Below, in pieces: positions 40,100-47,877 of a stretch of 64,000 bases of DNA. The DNA is from Tumebacillus algifaecis (GTDB lineage: Bacteria > Bacillota > Bacilli > Tumebacillales > Tumebacillaceae). Where the stretch lies: contig NZ_CP022657.1 in the NCBI RefSeq assembly GCF_002243515.1, positions 4,248,501 through 4,312,500 of the forward strand, given 5' to 3'. The stretch's first letter is position 1; every line of letters starts with the position of its first letter. A program made the position numbers and the translations under genes. The notes beneath the pieces are model-generated. The model was not told where the DNA came from, ran no database searches, and saw nothing but the letters and a program-made list of their open reading frames with translations.

Positions 40100-40440
40100 G
40101 TGGTTGTCTCCCCTCTGATCAGTTGTAGCTTAGGCCGCCCTGCCTTCTGTACGTCCAGAACACGGAACGTAAAGTCGATCTTTACGCCTTGCAGACCTTT
40201 CGTGGTCTTCCACCACTCCGTTGAGTGAACGGTCAGAACTTGCACCTCGACTTCCTCTCCATCTGGCATAATCAATTCCAACTTGTCGCGAGCTTTTGGA
40301 ATCTCCTCGTGAAATGGAATTCCGAGCCGATTTCGCTCAACCCGGTCGTGTTCGGTACACGTGCAGCGCTTTACTTCATCACCAGTTCTAGCGCACCGTT
40401 CCCGCCCTGCTCCGTCAACGTAGGTGGTCGGCTTACCCAC
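40096..40440 (-). CDS. Early hypothetical (114 aa)
   Basis: GTG 40440 follows AGGAGGTG. VGKPTTYVDGAGRERCARTGDEVKRCTCTEHDRVERN has three cysteines in CxCx4... style near the N-terminus; the end is a beta domain (VQVLTVHSTEWWKTTKGLQGVKIDFTFRVLD). The much longer frame upstream overlaps two coupled genes and is rejected. Confidence 0.6.
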   Translation of the reverse strand: MGKPTTYVDGAGRERCARTGDEVKRCTCTEHDRVERNRLGIPFHEEIPKARDKLELIMPDGEEVEVQVLTVHSTEWWKTTKGLQGVKIDFTFRVLDVQKAGRPKLQLIRGETTT

Positions 40441-40445
40441 TCCAC

Positions 40446-40670
40446 TCACCTCCTGCTCGGTCTTGCCAGCGTCACGCTTAACCGCCCGGTGATGAAGGCG
40501 CGGCCATTCGTGTGCTTCCCGCGCTTGGTGAACGTACCGAAGCGCACGATGCGCCCATTGTCCCGCCACGGGTCGTTCGGGAGTGTTGCCCATGAGAGCA
40601 GCACCCCGAACCATTTCACGGCCACAATCAGCGACACAAAGTCTACCGCTCGGTGCCATTTGATCTTCAT
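40446..40670 (-). CDS. Early hypothetical (74 aa)
   Basis: ATG 40670 overlaps the stop of the 59-aa gene (ATGA). MKIKWHRAVDFVSLIVAVKWFGVLLSW then basic, beta-like part (RIVRFGTFTKRGKHTNGRAFITGRL). Unknown. Confidence 0.55.
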   Translation of the reverse strand: MKIKWHRAVDFVSLIVAVKWFGVLLSWATLPNDPWRDNGRIVRFGTFTKRGKHTNGRAFITGRLSVTLARPSRR

Positions 40671-40846
40671 CTCGCCACCACCGATGTCGGCCACTCCCGC
40701 CGCTCCGGCGCATGCAGTCTTTTGAGCACTTCATCCAACTCCTCTGGCGACAGGATGCGTGTTGTCACCTCTCCTGCGCCAGTTCCTTGGCGTTTGCGGT
40801 CGTTCAGCTCGATGGGCTGACCTTTGCCATGTGTCCGTCCGTTCAC
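40667..40846 (-). CDS. Early hypothetical (59 aa, GTG start)
   Basis: GTG 40846 overlaps the upstream stop (GTGTGA) and its own stop overlaps the next ATG. It reads VNGRTHGKGQPIELNDRKR ... TTRILSPEELDEVLKRLHAPERREW. The double coupling is good evidence for translation. Unknown function. Confidence 0.6.
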   Translation of the reverse strand: MNGRTHGKGQPIELNDRKRQGTGAGEVTTRILSPEELDEVLKRLHAPERREWPTSVVAR

Positions 40847-41007
40847 ACGAACTCACCGCCATTCATCGGCTCCATGATGCGCTCCAGCTCGGGTGGTGCC
40901 ATCTTGACCAAAAGCCGCGCCTCCGTCTCCCAAAGGTCTTCGCCGATCAGCGAACCATACTCGGCCCCTTCTGCGAACTCCCATACTCTGAACTTGCGGA
41001 ATTCCAT
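40843..41007 (-). CDS. Early hypothetical (54 aa)
   Basis: 54 residues from MEFRKFRVWEFAEGAEYGSLIGEDLW, with LELERIMEPM-type acidic end. An ATG/GTG seven codons upstream is possible. Unknown. Confidence 0.5.
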   Translation of the reverse strand: MEFRKFRVWEFAEGAEYGSLIGEDLWETEARLLVKMAPPELERIMEPMNGGEFV

Positions 41008-41011
41008 GCTG

Positions 41012-41194
41012 TTAACGCCCCTTTCCACCTACCAGTTGGCGGACACGTCGTTTGTTCTTGCTGTTTCGCTCATACTCGAACATCCATACTTGATCAGGAT
41101 TCAGAGCAAAGTTTGCCTCAGACCAGAGAATCCTCGCTCTCGGTTTGATTCCGAATGTCTTGGCTGCTTCTTCATCGGTGAGGATGGTCTTCAT
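41012..41194 (-). CDS. Early hypothetical (60 aa)
   Basis: 60 residues MKTILTDEEAAKTFGIKPRARILWSEANFALN with a basic tail. Overlaps the upstream gene by 4 bp. Unknown. Confidence 0.55.
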   Translation of the reverse strand: MKTILTDEEAAKTFGIKPRARILWSEANFALNPDQVWMFEYERNSKNKRRVRQLVGGKGR

Positions 41195-41499
41195 TCATGC
41201 TCACCATCTTCCGGCCAGCAATCGTCACACGGACCACCAAGCGGATCACCGCAACCGTCGCAGGTTTCGCAGTCGATATTTGACTGATCCGATAGTCGAG
41301 CCACCTCTTTCAAGGCATCGCCTTGCTCTTTTTCGATCTTCTCATGCCGAGCGATCCGCTCCGCTTGCTTGGCGTTTTGCTGTTCCAGCCATGCGATGTG
41401 GCCGAGGAGGTCCCCGATCGTGTTCCGCGATGCGTAGTCATCTCGGTTCTCTGCGATCTTCGCCACCTCTTCAGGAGTGAGTTGCTTTGCTTTGATCAT
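41191..41499 (-). CDS. Early protein with Cys-rich acidic tail (102 aa)
   Basis: Helical first two thirds (LGHIAWLEQQNAKQAERIARHEKIEKEQG), then CETCDGCGDPLGGPCDDC, a compact metal-binding cluster with six cysteines. Overlaps both neighbours by 4 bp. Ead/Ea22-like in layout only. Confidence 0.6.
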   Translation of the reverse strand: MIKAKQLTPEEVAKIAENRDDYASRNTIGDLLGHIAWLEQQNAKQAERIARHEKIEKEQGDALKEVARLSDQSNIDCETCDGCGDPLGGPCDDCWPEDGEHE

Positions 41500-42401
41500 G
41501 CAGTGGTCTCTCCTTTCTGACGCGCATCAAGCAACAGGGGTTTGAGTGCATCGGCCCGTTTGAAGTCCATGACCGCAACAGCTTTTTTCATCTCGCTTTC
41601 CAGACGGTTTAAGCGTGTTCTATCATTCCGCTTGCGCTTCAGATCTCCGGGATGCGAAGTATAGATTTCAAAGCTGGCCTTGTTCCGCAAACCGTACTTA
41701 CCGGATACCACCCACCACATGTTGTTGATGTTGTAATAGGCGGTTCCAACGATAATTCGCCCGTTGTAATCGGTTGTGTAGACTTTCGCACCGTGCGTCA
41801 CTTTGCCGCCGTCTGCGGATTTGCTGTTGAAGGCGTATTCGTCGCCGCCTCGTCTACCAAGTTCCTGGTTATAGTGGTAGCAGTTTCTGTAGTCTTGCTC
41901 GATCCATTCCAACGCCGTCAGATGACCGGGTCCTCTCATTACAGACTTTCCTTTGACTATCTCAAATTCGTAACCCGCAAACACGTTGCAGAGATAGTCG
42001 CGGATCTTGCGCCGTGTCCGTTCCATTTCCAAACGGAGCAGATAGGGCATTTTTTCTTCTTTGTCAAACTCGTACCGTCCGTCTCCATCTTCCCGAGTGA
42101 TGTTCGCAACATCTTGCCACATTTTAAACTCAATGCATCGGCCAGTCATTTCGAGTTCGCCTTGCAAGTCACCCTTCCGACCGATTCGGTGGTCCTCTGC
42201 AAAACTGCGGCCATATCGTTCGATCATGCCTGCGGGAACTTCCAACTCCCACCCCATCCGATTGAGTTGCTGAACGATTCGCTTGAACACCTGCCGTTTA
42301 AATTGCTTCCCCCACTCTCCGAAGACTGATTCCTCTGGACTTTCCGAGATGTACAGAGCAGCATCTCCGAATCTTACCGTGCCTTGTCGATTGATTGTCA
42401 C
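41496..42401 (-). CDS. Early hypothetical with C-terminal UVR-like helix pair (301 aa)
   Basis: 301 residues. The first half has HRIGRKGDLQGELEMTGRCIEFKMWQDVANITRED, a nuclease-like but unproven arrangement (D..E..E.K). The C-terminal 40 residues, LNRLESEMKKAVAVMDFKRADALKPLLL, closely resemble the UVR motif that UvrB uses to bind UvrC. One of the larger early proteins; function unknown. Confidence 0.6.
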   Translation of the reverse strand: MTINRQGTVRFGDAALYISESPEESVFGEWGKQFKRQVFKRIVQQLNRMGWELEVPAGMIERYGRSFAEDHRIGRKGDLQGELEMTGRCIEFKMWQDVANITREDGDGRYEFDKEEKMPYLLRLEMERTRRKIRDYLCNVFAGYEFEIVKGKSVMRGPGHLTALEWIEQDYRNCYHYNQELGRRGGDEYAFNSKSADGGKVTHGAKVYTTDYNGRIIVGTAYYNINNMWWVVSGKYGLRNKASFEIYTSHPGDLKRKRNDRTRLNRLESEMKKAVAVMDFKRADALKPLLLDARQKGETTA

Positions 42402-42451
42402 CCTTCTTCACTCTCCCTTAGGGCTGGGCGGTTAGTACCGCCCGCTCCGAT

Positions 42452-42913
42452 TTAGAAAAGGCGCATCTGCTCATATTGCTCGATCGGCGGCGGTTGCGCA
42501 GGCGGCTCGATGAAGTGCGCCGACACCTCGCGGCCAATCAGGTAGTTGAAAGGATAAGGGCGGTGATAGTTGCTTTCGTACCACTCCGCGGCCGACAGCA
42601 GGCACGCTTCCTGTTGCGCTTTCTGTTCCTGCGTGAGATCGGAACATTTGGTGCGCCGCCATTTCTCTTGCGATTCATCGTCTTTAATTGTCGGACAGTA
42701 GCACGGGTAGTACTTGTTTTCTTCCGGCACCCAGTGCCGCATTACGACACCACCGCCATGCACGTCGTTACAGAGGAAAATGTAGCCATGAGTCTCAACC
42801 CATCTTGAGATTTTTTCGCCTGAGAACCTTGGGCTAAGGTAGTCCACCCTATCACCTATCGAGTAGCGCCCAATGCTCGGGAGGTAACCATCGTACTCCT
42901 CTGCCCTCCTCAT
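42452..42913 (-). CDS. Early hypothetical ending in a clamp-binding-like motif (153 aa)
   Basis: 153 residues from MRRAEEYDGYLPSIGRYSIGDRVDYL. Beta-rich N-terminal half; the very last residues are QYEQMRLF, and QMRLF resembles the QLxLF sliding-clamp motif. ATG 42913 has AAAGGAGGA upstream; the longer frame is rejected. Confidence 0.6.
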   Translation of the reverse strand: MRRAEEYDGYLPSIGRYSIGDRVDYLSPRFSGEKISRWVETHGYIFLCNDVHGGGVVMRHWVPEENKYYPCYCPTIKDDESQEKWRRTKCSDLTQEQKAQQEACLLSAAEWYESNYHRPYPFNYLIGREVSAHFIEPPAQPPPIEQYEQMRLF

Positions 42914-42938
42914 CACCGCTCCTCCTTTCTCTTGTCGC

Positions 42939-43187
42939 TTACTCCGATTTGCGCTTACCGAAATCTTTTTCGAACTGCTCAAGAGATACTTTAAAATCAC
43001 TCCATGTCTTGATTTCTCCGTACTCGATTTGCGTCGTCGGACCATCAAAATTCCGAATGTGCTCTACATCGAAGCCGATCGCTCGGAGCTGACTTTCAAG
43101 CTTTGTCATGCTGTTTTTCAATGTTGTCGTCGCTCGAATAACAGCGATTGCCGTTTGTTTCAGCTCAACCTCTTGAAAGATGTTCAC
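42939..43187 (-). CDS. Early hypothetical (82 aa)
   Basis: 82 residues: helical start MNIFQEVELKQTAIAVIRATTTLKNSMTKLESQLRAIG, then DVEHIRNFDGPTTQIEYGEI. Unknown. Confidence 0.55.
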   Translation of the reverse strand: MNIFQEVELKQTAIAVIRATTTLKNSMTKLESQLRAIGFDVEHIRNFDGPTTQIEYGEIKTWSDFKVSLEQFEKDFGKRKSE

Positions 43188-43221
43188 GCTACCCCACCTT
43201 CCTGTATGTGTGTCAGGACGG

Positions 43222-43668
43222 TCATGCCGCCCCGCTCCCCTTGGCGCGTTTCAGCAGCTTCTTCACTGCCTTCTTACGATCCGATTCCAGCTTCTTTGTT
43301 TTGTACAAGTCGATGAACGACCCGTTGTGCTCGGTGACCACTTTCAGGATGTGCTCCGGGTACTTGTGCAGAAACAGCTTCTTCTTGATCTTGAAGTCCA
43401 CTGTCTCCGCGCCTTTTACGTCCACAACGATCAGCAGGCCGTTATGGTTGCGGTATTCGAAGTCGGCTACGTAGTGGATCGCGCTGACTGTCTTGCCGTC
43501 GCGCCGAAACTTCTCTTGAAGGAGGTACTTCGGCTGCAGGCGCAGGTCCGTGATCTTCCCGGCCTTCTGGAGCGTCAGCAGCTGCAGGTAATACTTGGAC
43601 TCCATCTTCGAGTCGAAGGTGATGTTGCCGATCGTTGTCTTCTTGGCTCCGTACTTGTTGCGTTTCAT
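43222..43668 (-). CDS. DUF1064 PD-(D/E)xK resolvase-like nuclease
   Basis: 148 residues. NKYGAKKTTIGNITFDSKMESKYY, then YVADFEYRNHNGLLIVVDVKGAET gives the E...D...DxK catalytic set of DUF1064. Such proteins serve as Holliday-junction or flap nucleases in phages with RecT-type recombination. Confidence 0.85.
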   Translation of the reverse strand: MKRNKYGAKKTTIGNITFDSKMESKYYLQLLTLQKAGKITDLRLQPKYLLQEKFRRDGKTVSAIHYVADFEYRNHNGLLIVVDVKGAETVDFKIKKKLFLHKYPEHILKVVTEHNGSFIDLYKTKKLESDRKKAVKKLLKRAKGSGAA

Positions 43669-43703
43669 GCTCCCCCTCCTCTCAGCGCCCAGACGGGCGC
43701 GGT

Positions 43704-44222
43704 CTAAAAATCAAAGTATTCAGGATTCCGACGACCGCCCGGCAAATACATTGCAATCCGCTCCGGTCTTTCAAAATGCTTAGGCAAAGCTGCCCAGATT
43801 CTATCCTCAAGGTGGTTTTGCCACTCACCGCCAGTTCTGTCCAACGCGCTCCAGATCGCATCGTAATATCTCATCGCGTCAGGATGTGGCATGTTCTGAT
43901 CCATGTCTTTGGTCAGAGGTGTGTGAGTCACCCAGCGGTTGTAGCTGTCCAGATCCACCAGGAAGATTGCCAGTCTGTGTACCAACCCCACCAACTCATC
44001 AACGCTGTGCTCATTTGCCGCAGCCGCCGCTTGAAGTTGTTCGATGAACCCTTCGAGCGATTCACCTTCTTTCAAAAAATTCTTGTTAAATCTGTCGAGC
44101 TTTGCAATGTCGCCGAACTCTTTGTTTTTGACAGAGTCGCTGTAAGTCTTGAAAGCGGTGATGAATCTCTCCAACCGGCCGACAAGGTAAAGCAGCTCCT
44201 CGATGCGTTTTGCGTCTTCCAT
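43704..44222 (-). CDS. Early helical hypothetical (172 aa)
   Basis: 172 residues, mainly alpha (IEELLYLVGRLERFITAFKTY ... VDELVGLVHRLAIFLVDLDSYNRW). Unknown. Five bp after the 67-aa gene. Confidence 0.6.
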   Translation of the reverse strand: MEDAKRIEELLYLVGRLERFITAFKTYSDSVKNKEFGDIAKLDRFNKNFLKEGESLEGFIEQLQAAAAANEHSVDELVGLVHRLAIFLVDLDSYNRWVTHTPLTKDMDQNMPHPDAMRYYDAIWSALDRTGGEWQNHLEDRIWAALPKHFERPERIAMYLPGGRRNPEYFDF

Positions 44223-44227
44223 CTCGT

Positions 44228-44431
44228 CTATCCCCTTTCGCGCTGCAGGAGCGGTCTATATCGAATCACAAAGCCACTCTCACGTTCTTGTGGTGCTCTT
44301 GTTCTATAGCCGAGTCCTTTGAGCACGCGGCGGTAAAGCTTTGCCTGTTCTATCTTTGGCAGCGGCAGTGTTTCGTGCCAGCCGCGCTTTGTCTTAATCG
44401 CTTGTTGAGCGGTGGCTGTTGTGCTGCTCAC
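44228..44431 (-). CDS. Early basic hypothetical (67 aa)
   Basis: 67 residues with many Arg/Lys (KIEQAKLYRRVLKGLGYRTRAPQERESGF). Overlaps the zinc-ribbon gene by 4 bp. Unknown. Confidence 0.55.
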   Translation of the reverse strand: MSSTTATAQQAIKTKRGWHETLPLPKIEQAKLYRRVLKGLGYRTRAPQERESGFVIRYRPLLQRERG

Positions 44432-44727
44432 CGCTCATCCCCTCCAAACTTCTCCGTGGTGAATGTTGCAACGATATGCATGGTGACCTTGTATGACTTT
44501 TGGCATCTATGGCACCGATGCCACTCTACATCCCCATCCTCCGTGAGAGTTCCTTCGCACCAGTCGTGGTCTTCGTTACCACAGTGCGGGCAAGTTGGAT
44601 AGTCTTTGTCCACTGTATCGATCTCGTTTGCTTCAATTTCTTCCTGTTTGCAGTCGGAGCACAGCTCTTCTTCACTCTTTGGCGAAAGGTCGTCTCCGCA
44701 CTTAGCGCATTCCTTTGTCTCACTCAT
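44428..44727 (-). CDS. Double zinc-ribbon hypothetical (99 aa)
   Basis: Four CxxC pairs: CAKCG, CSDCK, CPHCG, CHRCQ, forming two ribbons. WHRCHRCQKSYKVTMHIVATF at the end resembles small phage ribbon proteins. Likely nucleic-acid binding. Confidence 0.65.
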   Translation of the reverse strand: MSETKECAKCGDDLSPKSEEELCSDCKQEEIEANEIDTVDKDYPTCPHCGNEDHDWCEGTLTEDGDVEWHRCHRCQKSYKVTMHIVATFTTEKFGGDER

Positions 44728-44825
44728 CCCCGCTTCTCTCCCTTCTTACCCGTCTCGGCCATCCGACAGTCACACGCGCCGATCACGCGGACTCCATAGC
44801 AACTTGGGCAGTGTCTGATAATCAT
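44724..44825 (-). CDS. 33-residue cysteine peptide
   Basis: ATG 44825 overlaps the upstream stop (ATGA) and follows GGAGGAG; the stop overlaps the next ATG. MIIRHCPSCYGVRVIGACDCRM has CPSC plus CDC, a minimal zinc knuckle. Confidence 0.6.
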   Translation of the reverse strand: MIIRHCPSCYGVRVIGACDCRMAETGKKGEKRG

Positions 44826-45208
44826 GCCGACTCCTCCTCGCGCTGCAAGTATCCGTCCAGACCGAGCGTCCAGAAGAACAGTACCGTCCGCGCGCTTTCA
44901 TCCGTTCCTTCGAAGCTCTGATCTGATCTGACTCGTCCGAGAGCCATCACCAAGCGCCCGTGATCAAGGCTGGCGCGGATGCGGTATTCCGCTTTGCTGA
45001 TGTTCAACTCTCCGTTGATCCACTCAATTCGCCAGCCCTGCGCTGCAAGTCCGTCGAAGAGTGAATTCCACTCTCGGCTGAATGTCCGCTTCTGCTCGTC
45101 CGTCAGGCGGTTCAGCGGCGGGAAGAATTGATCAGCTATCGGCTTGGTGATTCGGCGAATACTTTCTTTGCATTTTTCTAATGCATCACGTAGCCCGTTT
45201 TGAGTCAT
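44822..45208 (-). CDS. Early hypothetical (128 aa)
   Basis: 128 residues: MTQNGLRDALEKCKESIRRITKPIADQF then an alpha/beta body (GWRIEWINGELNISKAEYRIRASLDHGRLVMALG). Its layout (helical start, SLF..L..GWRIEW) parallels the next gene upstream, as if both derive from one family. Unknown. Confidence 0.6.
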   Translation of the reverse strand: MTQNGLRDALEKCKESIRRITKPIADQFFPPLNRLTDEQKRTFSREWNSLFDGLAAQGWRIEWINGELNISKAEYRIRASLDHGRLVMALGRVRSDQSFEGTDESARTVLFFWTLGLDGYLQREEESA

Positions 45209-45660
45209 ATCGTCTTCTCCCTTACCGCTATCTCGCAGATGGCATCTGCCGCGTCGTTAAGTTGTTCGATCTCCTTCGTGGCCGCCGCCATCTTGTATGT
45301 CAACGGAGCGTCGTGGATTCGTTGGATGATGTCAAGCAAGAGTTTCACGTTCATCAGCACTTGCGGATCTTCGACAATCTTGAGCCAGTCGTTGGCCGTG
45401 TCGATCATTCTCTGTCTTGTGTCTGGTTGTCGAACGCTGAAGTGTCGGCTCTGATAGAACGGCTTGTACGCTACCACCACGCCATTGCTCAGTAGGCGAA
45501 AATCGACTGCCTCTGACTTGATATATAGGTCGTTCACCTCTTCGTCGGTTGAGCTTCCTAACGTGGATACGGTGTAACCACGCGACTCCCAACTTTCTAC
45601 CGCCGACCGGAACAACGGCCCAAGCTTTTCACGTTGCTTTACTGTAAGTTGCTGTGTCAT
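45205..45660 (-). CDS. Early hypothetical (151 aa)
   Basis: 151 residues from MTQQLTVKQREKLGPLFRSAVESWESRGYTVSTLG; ATG overlaps the previous stop. Similar architecture to the neighbours at 44822 and 45657 (WESRGYTV, LRLLSNGVVVAYKP). Unknown. Confidence 0.6.
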   Translation of the reverse strand: MTQQLTVKQREKLGPLFRSAVESWESRGYTVSTLGSSTDEEVNDLYIKSEAVDFRLLSNGVVVAYKPFYQSRHFSVRQPDTRQRMIDTANDWLKIVEDPQVLMNVKLLLDIIQRIHDAPLTYKMAAATKEIEQLNDAADAICEIAVREKTI

Positions 45661-45938
45661 GCGGTTGCCACCCCCATCCCGATTACGCAGTGGCGTTGGA
45701 GAAGCCATTGGTACGCCGCATTTCGTGCTTTCTTTGCACTGTGGTGCTCAACCCTCACGCCGTCGCGATCTGTAGTTGTGTATCCGGCGGAGTGGTTGTA
45801 CAGCTCGAACATGATCTCTCCGTTTTGCCAGATGTACCAGCTGTTGCCTCTGTCCCACATTTGGCACTCCACCTCATACCCTAGTGCTTCGAGTGTCGCC
45901 GCGAATTGTTTCCACTTCTTCGACAAGGTCATTTTCAT
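45657..45938 (-). CDS. Early hypothetical (93 aa)
   Basis: 93 residues: LSKKWKQFAATLEALGYEVECQMWDRGNSWYIWQNGEIMFELYNH. The pattern LEALGYEV... is shared loosely with the two downstream genes, hinting at a duplicated small family. Overlaps the next genes by 4 bp. Confidence 0.6.
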   Translation of the reverse strand: MKMTLSKKWKQFAATLEALGYEVECQMWDRGNSWYIWQNGEIMFELYNHSAGYTTTDRDGVRVEHHSAKKARNAAYQWLLQRHCVIGMGVATA

Positions 45939-46246
45939 GCAGTTGCCTCCTCTCCACCAAACAGGCTGAGTTGTGTTGCTGTGCTATCGGCCAGCACCGT
46001 AACAGGCGGTGCGGCAGGCGCTTCTTCCAGCTCATCGCGGAACTCATCCAAGGGCGCGAAGTCGAAGTTCTTTCTTGCGATCCACTTGCTGATACCGTTG
46101 CGTTCTACTCGATAGTCGAGTGTGGAGTCTGTCGGCTTCGGGTGCCAGTGGTCTACCTCGCAGATCACGGCCCGATCGCCGGACTTGAAGTTATCGTTGA
46201 GGTCTTTTGTGATGATGATGTCGATGTCTACTAGCGGGTGCTTCAT
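45935..46246 (-). CDS. Early hypothetical with QLSLF clamp motif (103 aa)
   Basis: 103 residues. Beta-type body (FKSGDRAVICEVDHWHPKPTDSTLDYRVERNGISKWIARKNFDF), Ala/Pro linker, then ATQLSLFGGEEATA. QLSLF is the canonical bacterial beta-clamp binding pentapeptide, near the C-terminus on a flexible tail. It may dock on host DnaN. Confidence 0.65.
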   Translation of the reverse strand: MKHPLVDIDIIITKDLNDNFKSGDRAVICEVDHWHPKPTDSTLDYRVERNGISKWIARKNFDFAPLDEFRDELEEAPAAPPVTVLADSTATQLSLFGGEEATA

Positions 46247-46482
46247 GATGCCACCTCGTCCCCGAAGTCGAAGATGCCACCTTGCATCGTGATCGGAAGC
46301 GCGTCAATGTGCTGGATGACTCGTTCTACATCTTCGATCGTCATTTCACGCATGATTTTGAATTCTCCCAGCGCAGCGGTCACGAGTCGGCGGATCGCCT
46401 TCTCGCTCTTCCCGACGTAGCGCATCAGAAGTTCTTGCTTTCGGCGTTGTAGAAGTGGATTCGGTTTCTCGCGATGTAGCAT
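46243..46482 (-). CDS. Early hypothetical (79 aa)
   Basis: 79 residues; basic start (LHREKPNPLLQRRKQELL), helical TIEDVERVIQHIDALP. Lies between helicase and clamp-motif gene. Unknown. Confidence 0.55.
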   Translation of the reverse strand: MLHREKPNPLLQRRKQELLMRYVGKSEKAIRRLVTAALGEFKIMREMTIEDVERVIQHIDALPITMQGGIFDFGDEVAS

Positions 46483-46488
46483 GTATGA

Positions 46489-47877
46489 TCACGCTCCTAA
46501 TGCGAAGGATTCGATTCTTCCGAACTCTTTGGCAAAAATTAGTTTTCTTACACCAATCTTTCCAGCCCGCTGTTTCGAGGTAATGACCTCTAGAACGTTT
46601 TTTTCGTCCGTGTCCGGGTTGTACACCTCGTCGCGGTAAAGGAAGGCGATCAGGTCTGCGTCTTGCTCGATCTGTCCGGAGCCTCGAATATCAGAAGGTC
46701 CCGGCCGTTTGTCGGCTCGTTTCTCCAAATCGCGATTCAACTGCGACAGCGCGATGATCGTTGCGTCCAGCGACTTTTTCATCTTGTTCAACTGCTTGGA
46801 CAGGTACGAGTTGAGTCTGTATTCATCATCATTGATTTGCTTCGGACCTTCGATCAGTTGCAAGTAATCGACCGCAATGATCAACTTTTTGTCCTTGCCG
46901 ATCTGACGACGAATCTTTCGTGCTTCACGGCGTATATGCGTCATGGTCATGCCTTCGGTGTCGTCGATCATGAGGCGCGGATTCAGCCTACCAACCGCTC
47001 CAGAGACGCGCCCCCAATCGTGTTCATCGAGCATCGCGGTTTGGAGCTTACCTTGATCGATCCGCCCCCGGTTCGCGATCATGCGGTTGATCATTTCGTC
47101 ATCGAATGCCATTTCCGCAGAAAACATGACCGCGTAGACATCGTCGTACTGCTCAACAACCGACATCAAGATGTGCAGGAGAAACGCCGTTTTTCCCATC
47201 GCCGGGCGCGCCGCGAATACGTAGTATTTGCGAGGTTTCAATCCTGTCCAAAGGAGATCAAGGTCAGTCAGCCCGGTCATAAGCCCCATCGGCGGCATTT
47301 CACCGTTCTTCGCTTGCTGGTACCGTTCTGTCAAGTCATCCAGGTACTTGCTGAGCTTGTCCGTGACAGGCACCGGACCGGTCGGTGTCAACTCCAGCGG
47401 CTCTACAGCGGACAGCATGCTTTCGGCTTTGTCGAACAACTCGCGGTTGGTGCCGTAGTCGCCAGACATCGCCAACGCCTTGATCTGCTCGGCTGCTTTA
47501 ATCAGTCTCCGTCGCTCCGATGCTTCGCGCACCTTGTGGGCGTAATCCGTGACCATAAACGTGTGTCCGTAGTTGCGTGAGAAGCCTTCGCAGTCCATAA
47601 GATACTGCACTGTCTCGCCGCCACCACCCATCCTGCTATATACCTCGACAACTCCATAAGGCTTTTCTTCGATGTCCAACTCCATCATCGCGGTAACGAC
47701 TTGCGTGTTCTTCCGGACTTGAAAGTCTGACGGGTGCACGATTTGAACCGCTTCGGACAACGCTTCGGGTTGGAACGTTGCAAGTTGCAGCAGGACTCCA
47801 ACCAGCAGTTTTTCGTTGATGGCTGATTCGCTCAAAGGCGGCGAAGTTGATTCGATTTGTTCGCCTGCTGTCGTCAT
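46489..47877 (-). CDS. Replicative DNA helicase (DnaB family)
   Basis: 462 residues. N-terminal DnaB domain (ESAINEKLLVGVLLQLATFQPEAL), then RecA-type motor: Walker A FAARPAMGKTAFLLHI near 240, Walker B LIIAVDYLQLIEGP near 345, and SDIRGSGQIEQDADLIAFLYRDEVY with the Arg finger region. ATG 47877 overlaps the initiator stop (ATGA). It should unwind DNA at the phage origin. Confidence 0.93.
   Translation of the reverse strand: MTTAGEQIESTSPPLSESAINEKLLVGVLLQLATFQPEALSEAVQIVHPSDFQVRKNTQVVTAMMELDIEEKPYGVVEVYSRMGGGGETVQYLMDCEGFSRNYGHTFMVTDYAHKVREASERRRLIKAAEQIKALAMSGDYGTNRELFDKAESMLSAVEPLELTPTGPVPVTDKLSKYLDDLTERYQQAKNGEMPPMGLMTGLTDLDLLWTGLKPRKYYVFAARPAMGKTAFLLHILMSVVEQYDDVYAVMFSAEMAFDDEMINRMIANRGRIDQGKLQTAMLDEHDWGRVSGAVGRLNPRLMIDDTEGMTMTHIRREARKIRRQIGKDKKLIIAVDYLQLIEGPKQINDDEYRLNSYLSKQLNKMKKSLDATIIALSQLNRDLEKRADKRPGPSDIRGSGQIEQDADLIAFLYRDEVYNPDTDEKNVLEVITSKQRAGKIGVRKLIFAKEFGRIESFALGA

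Noticed and set aside
46663..47580. 305-codon plus-strand frame opposite the DnaB helicase
   Set aside because: Antisense shadow; the helicase motifs on the other strand are unambiguous.
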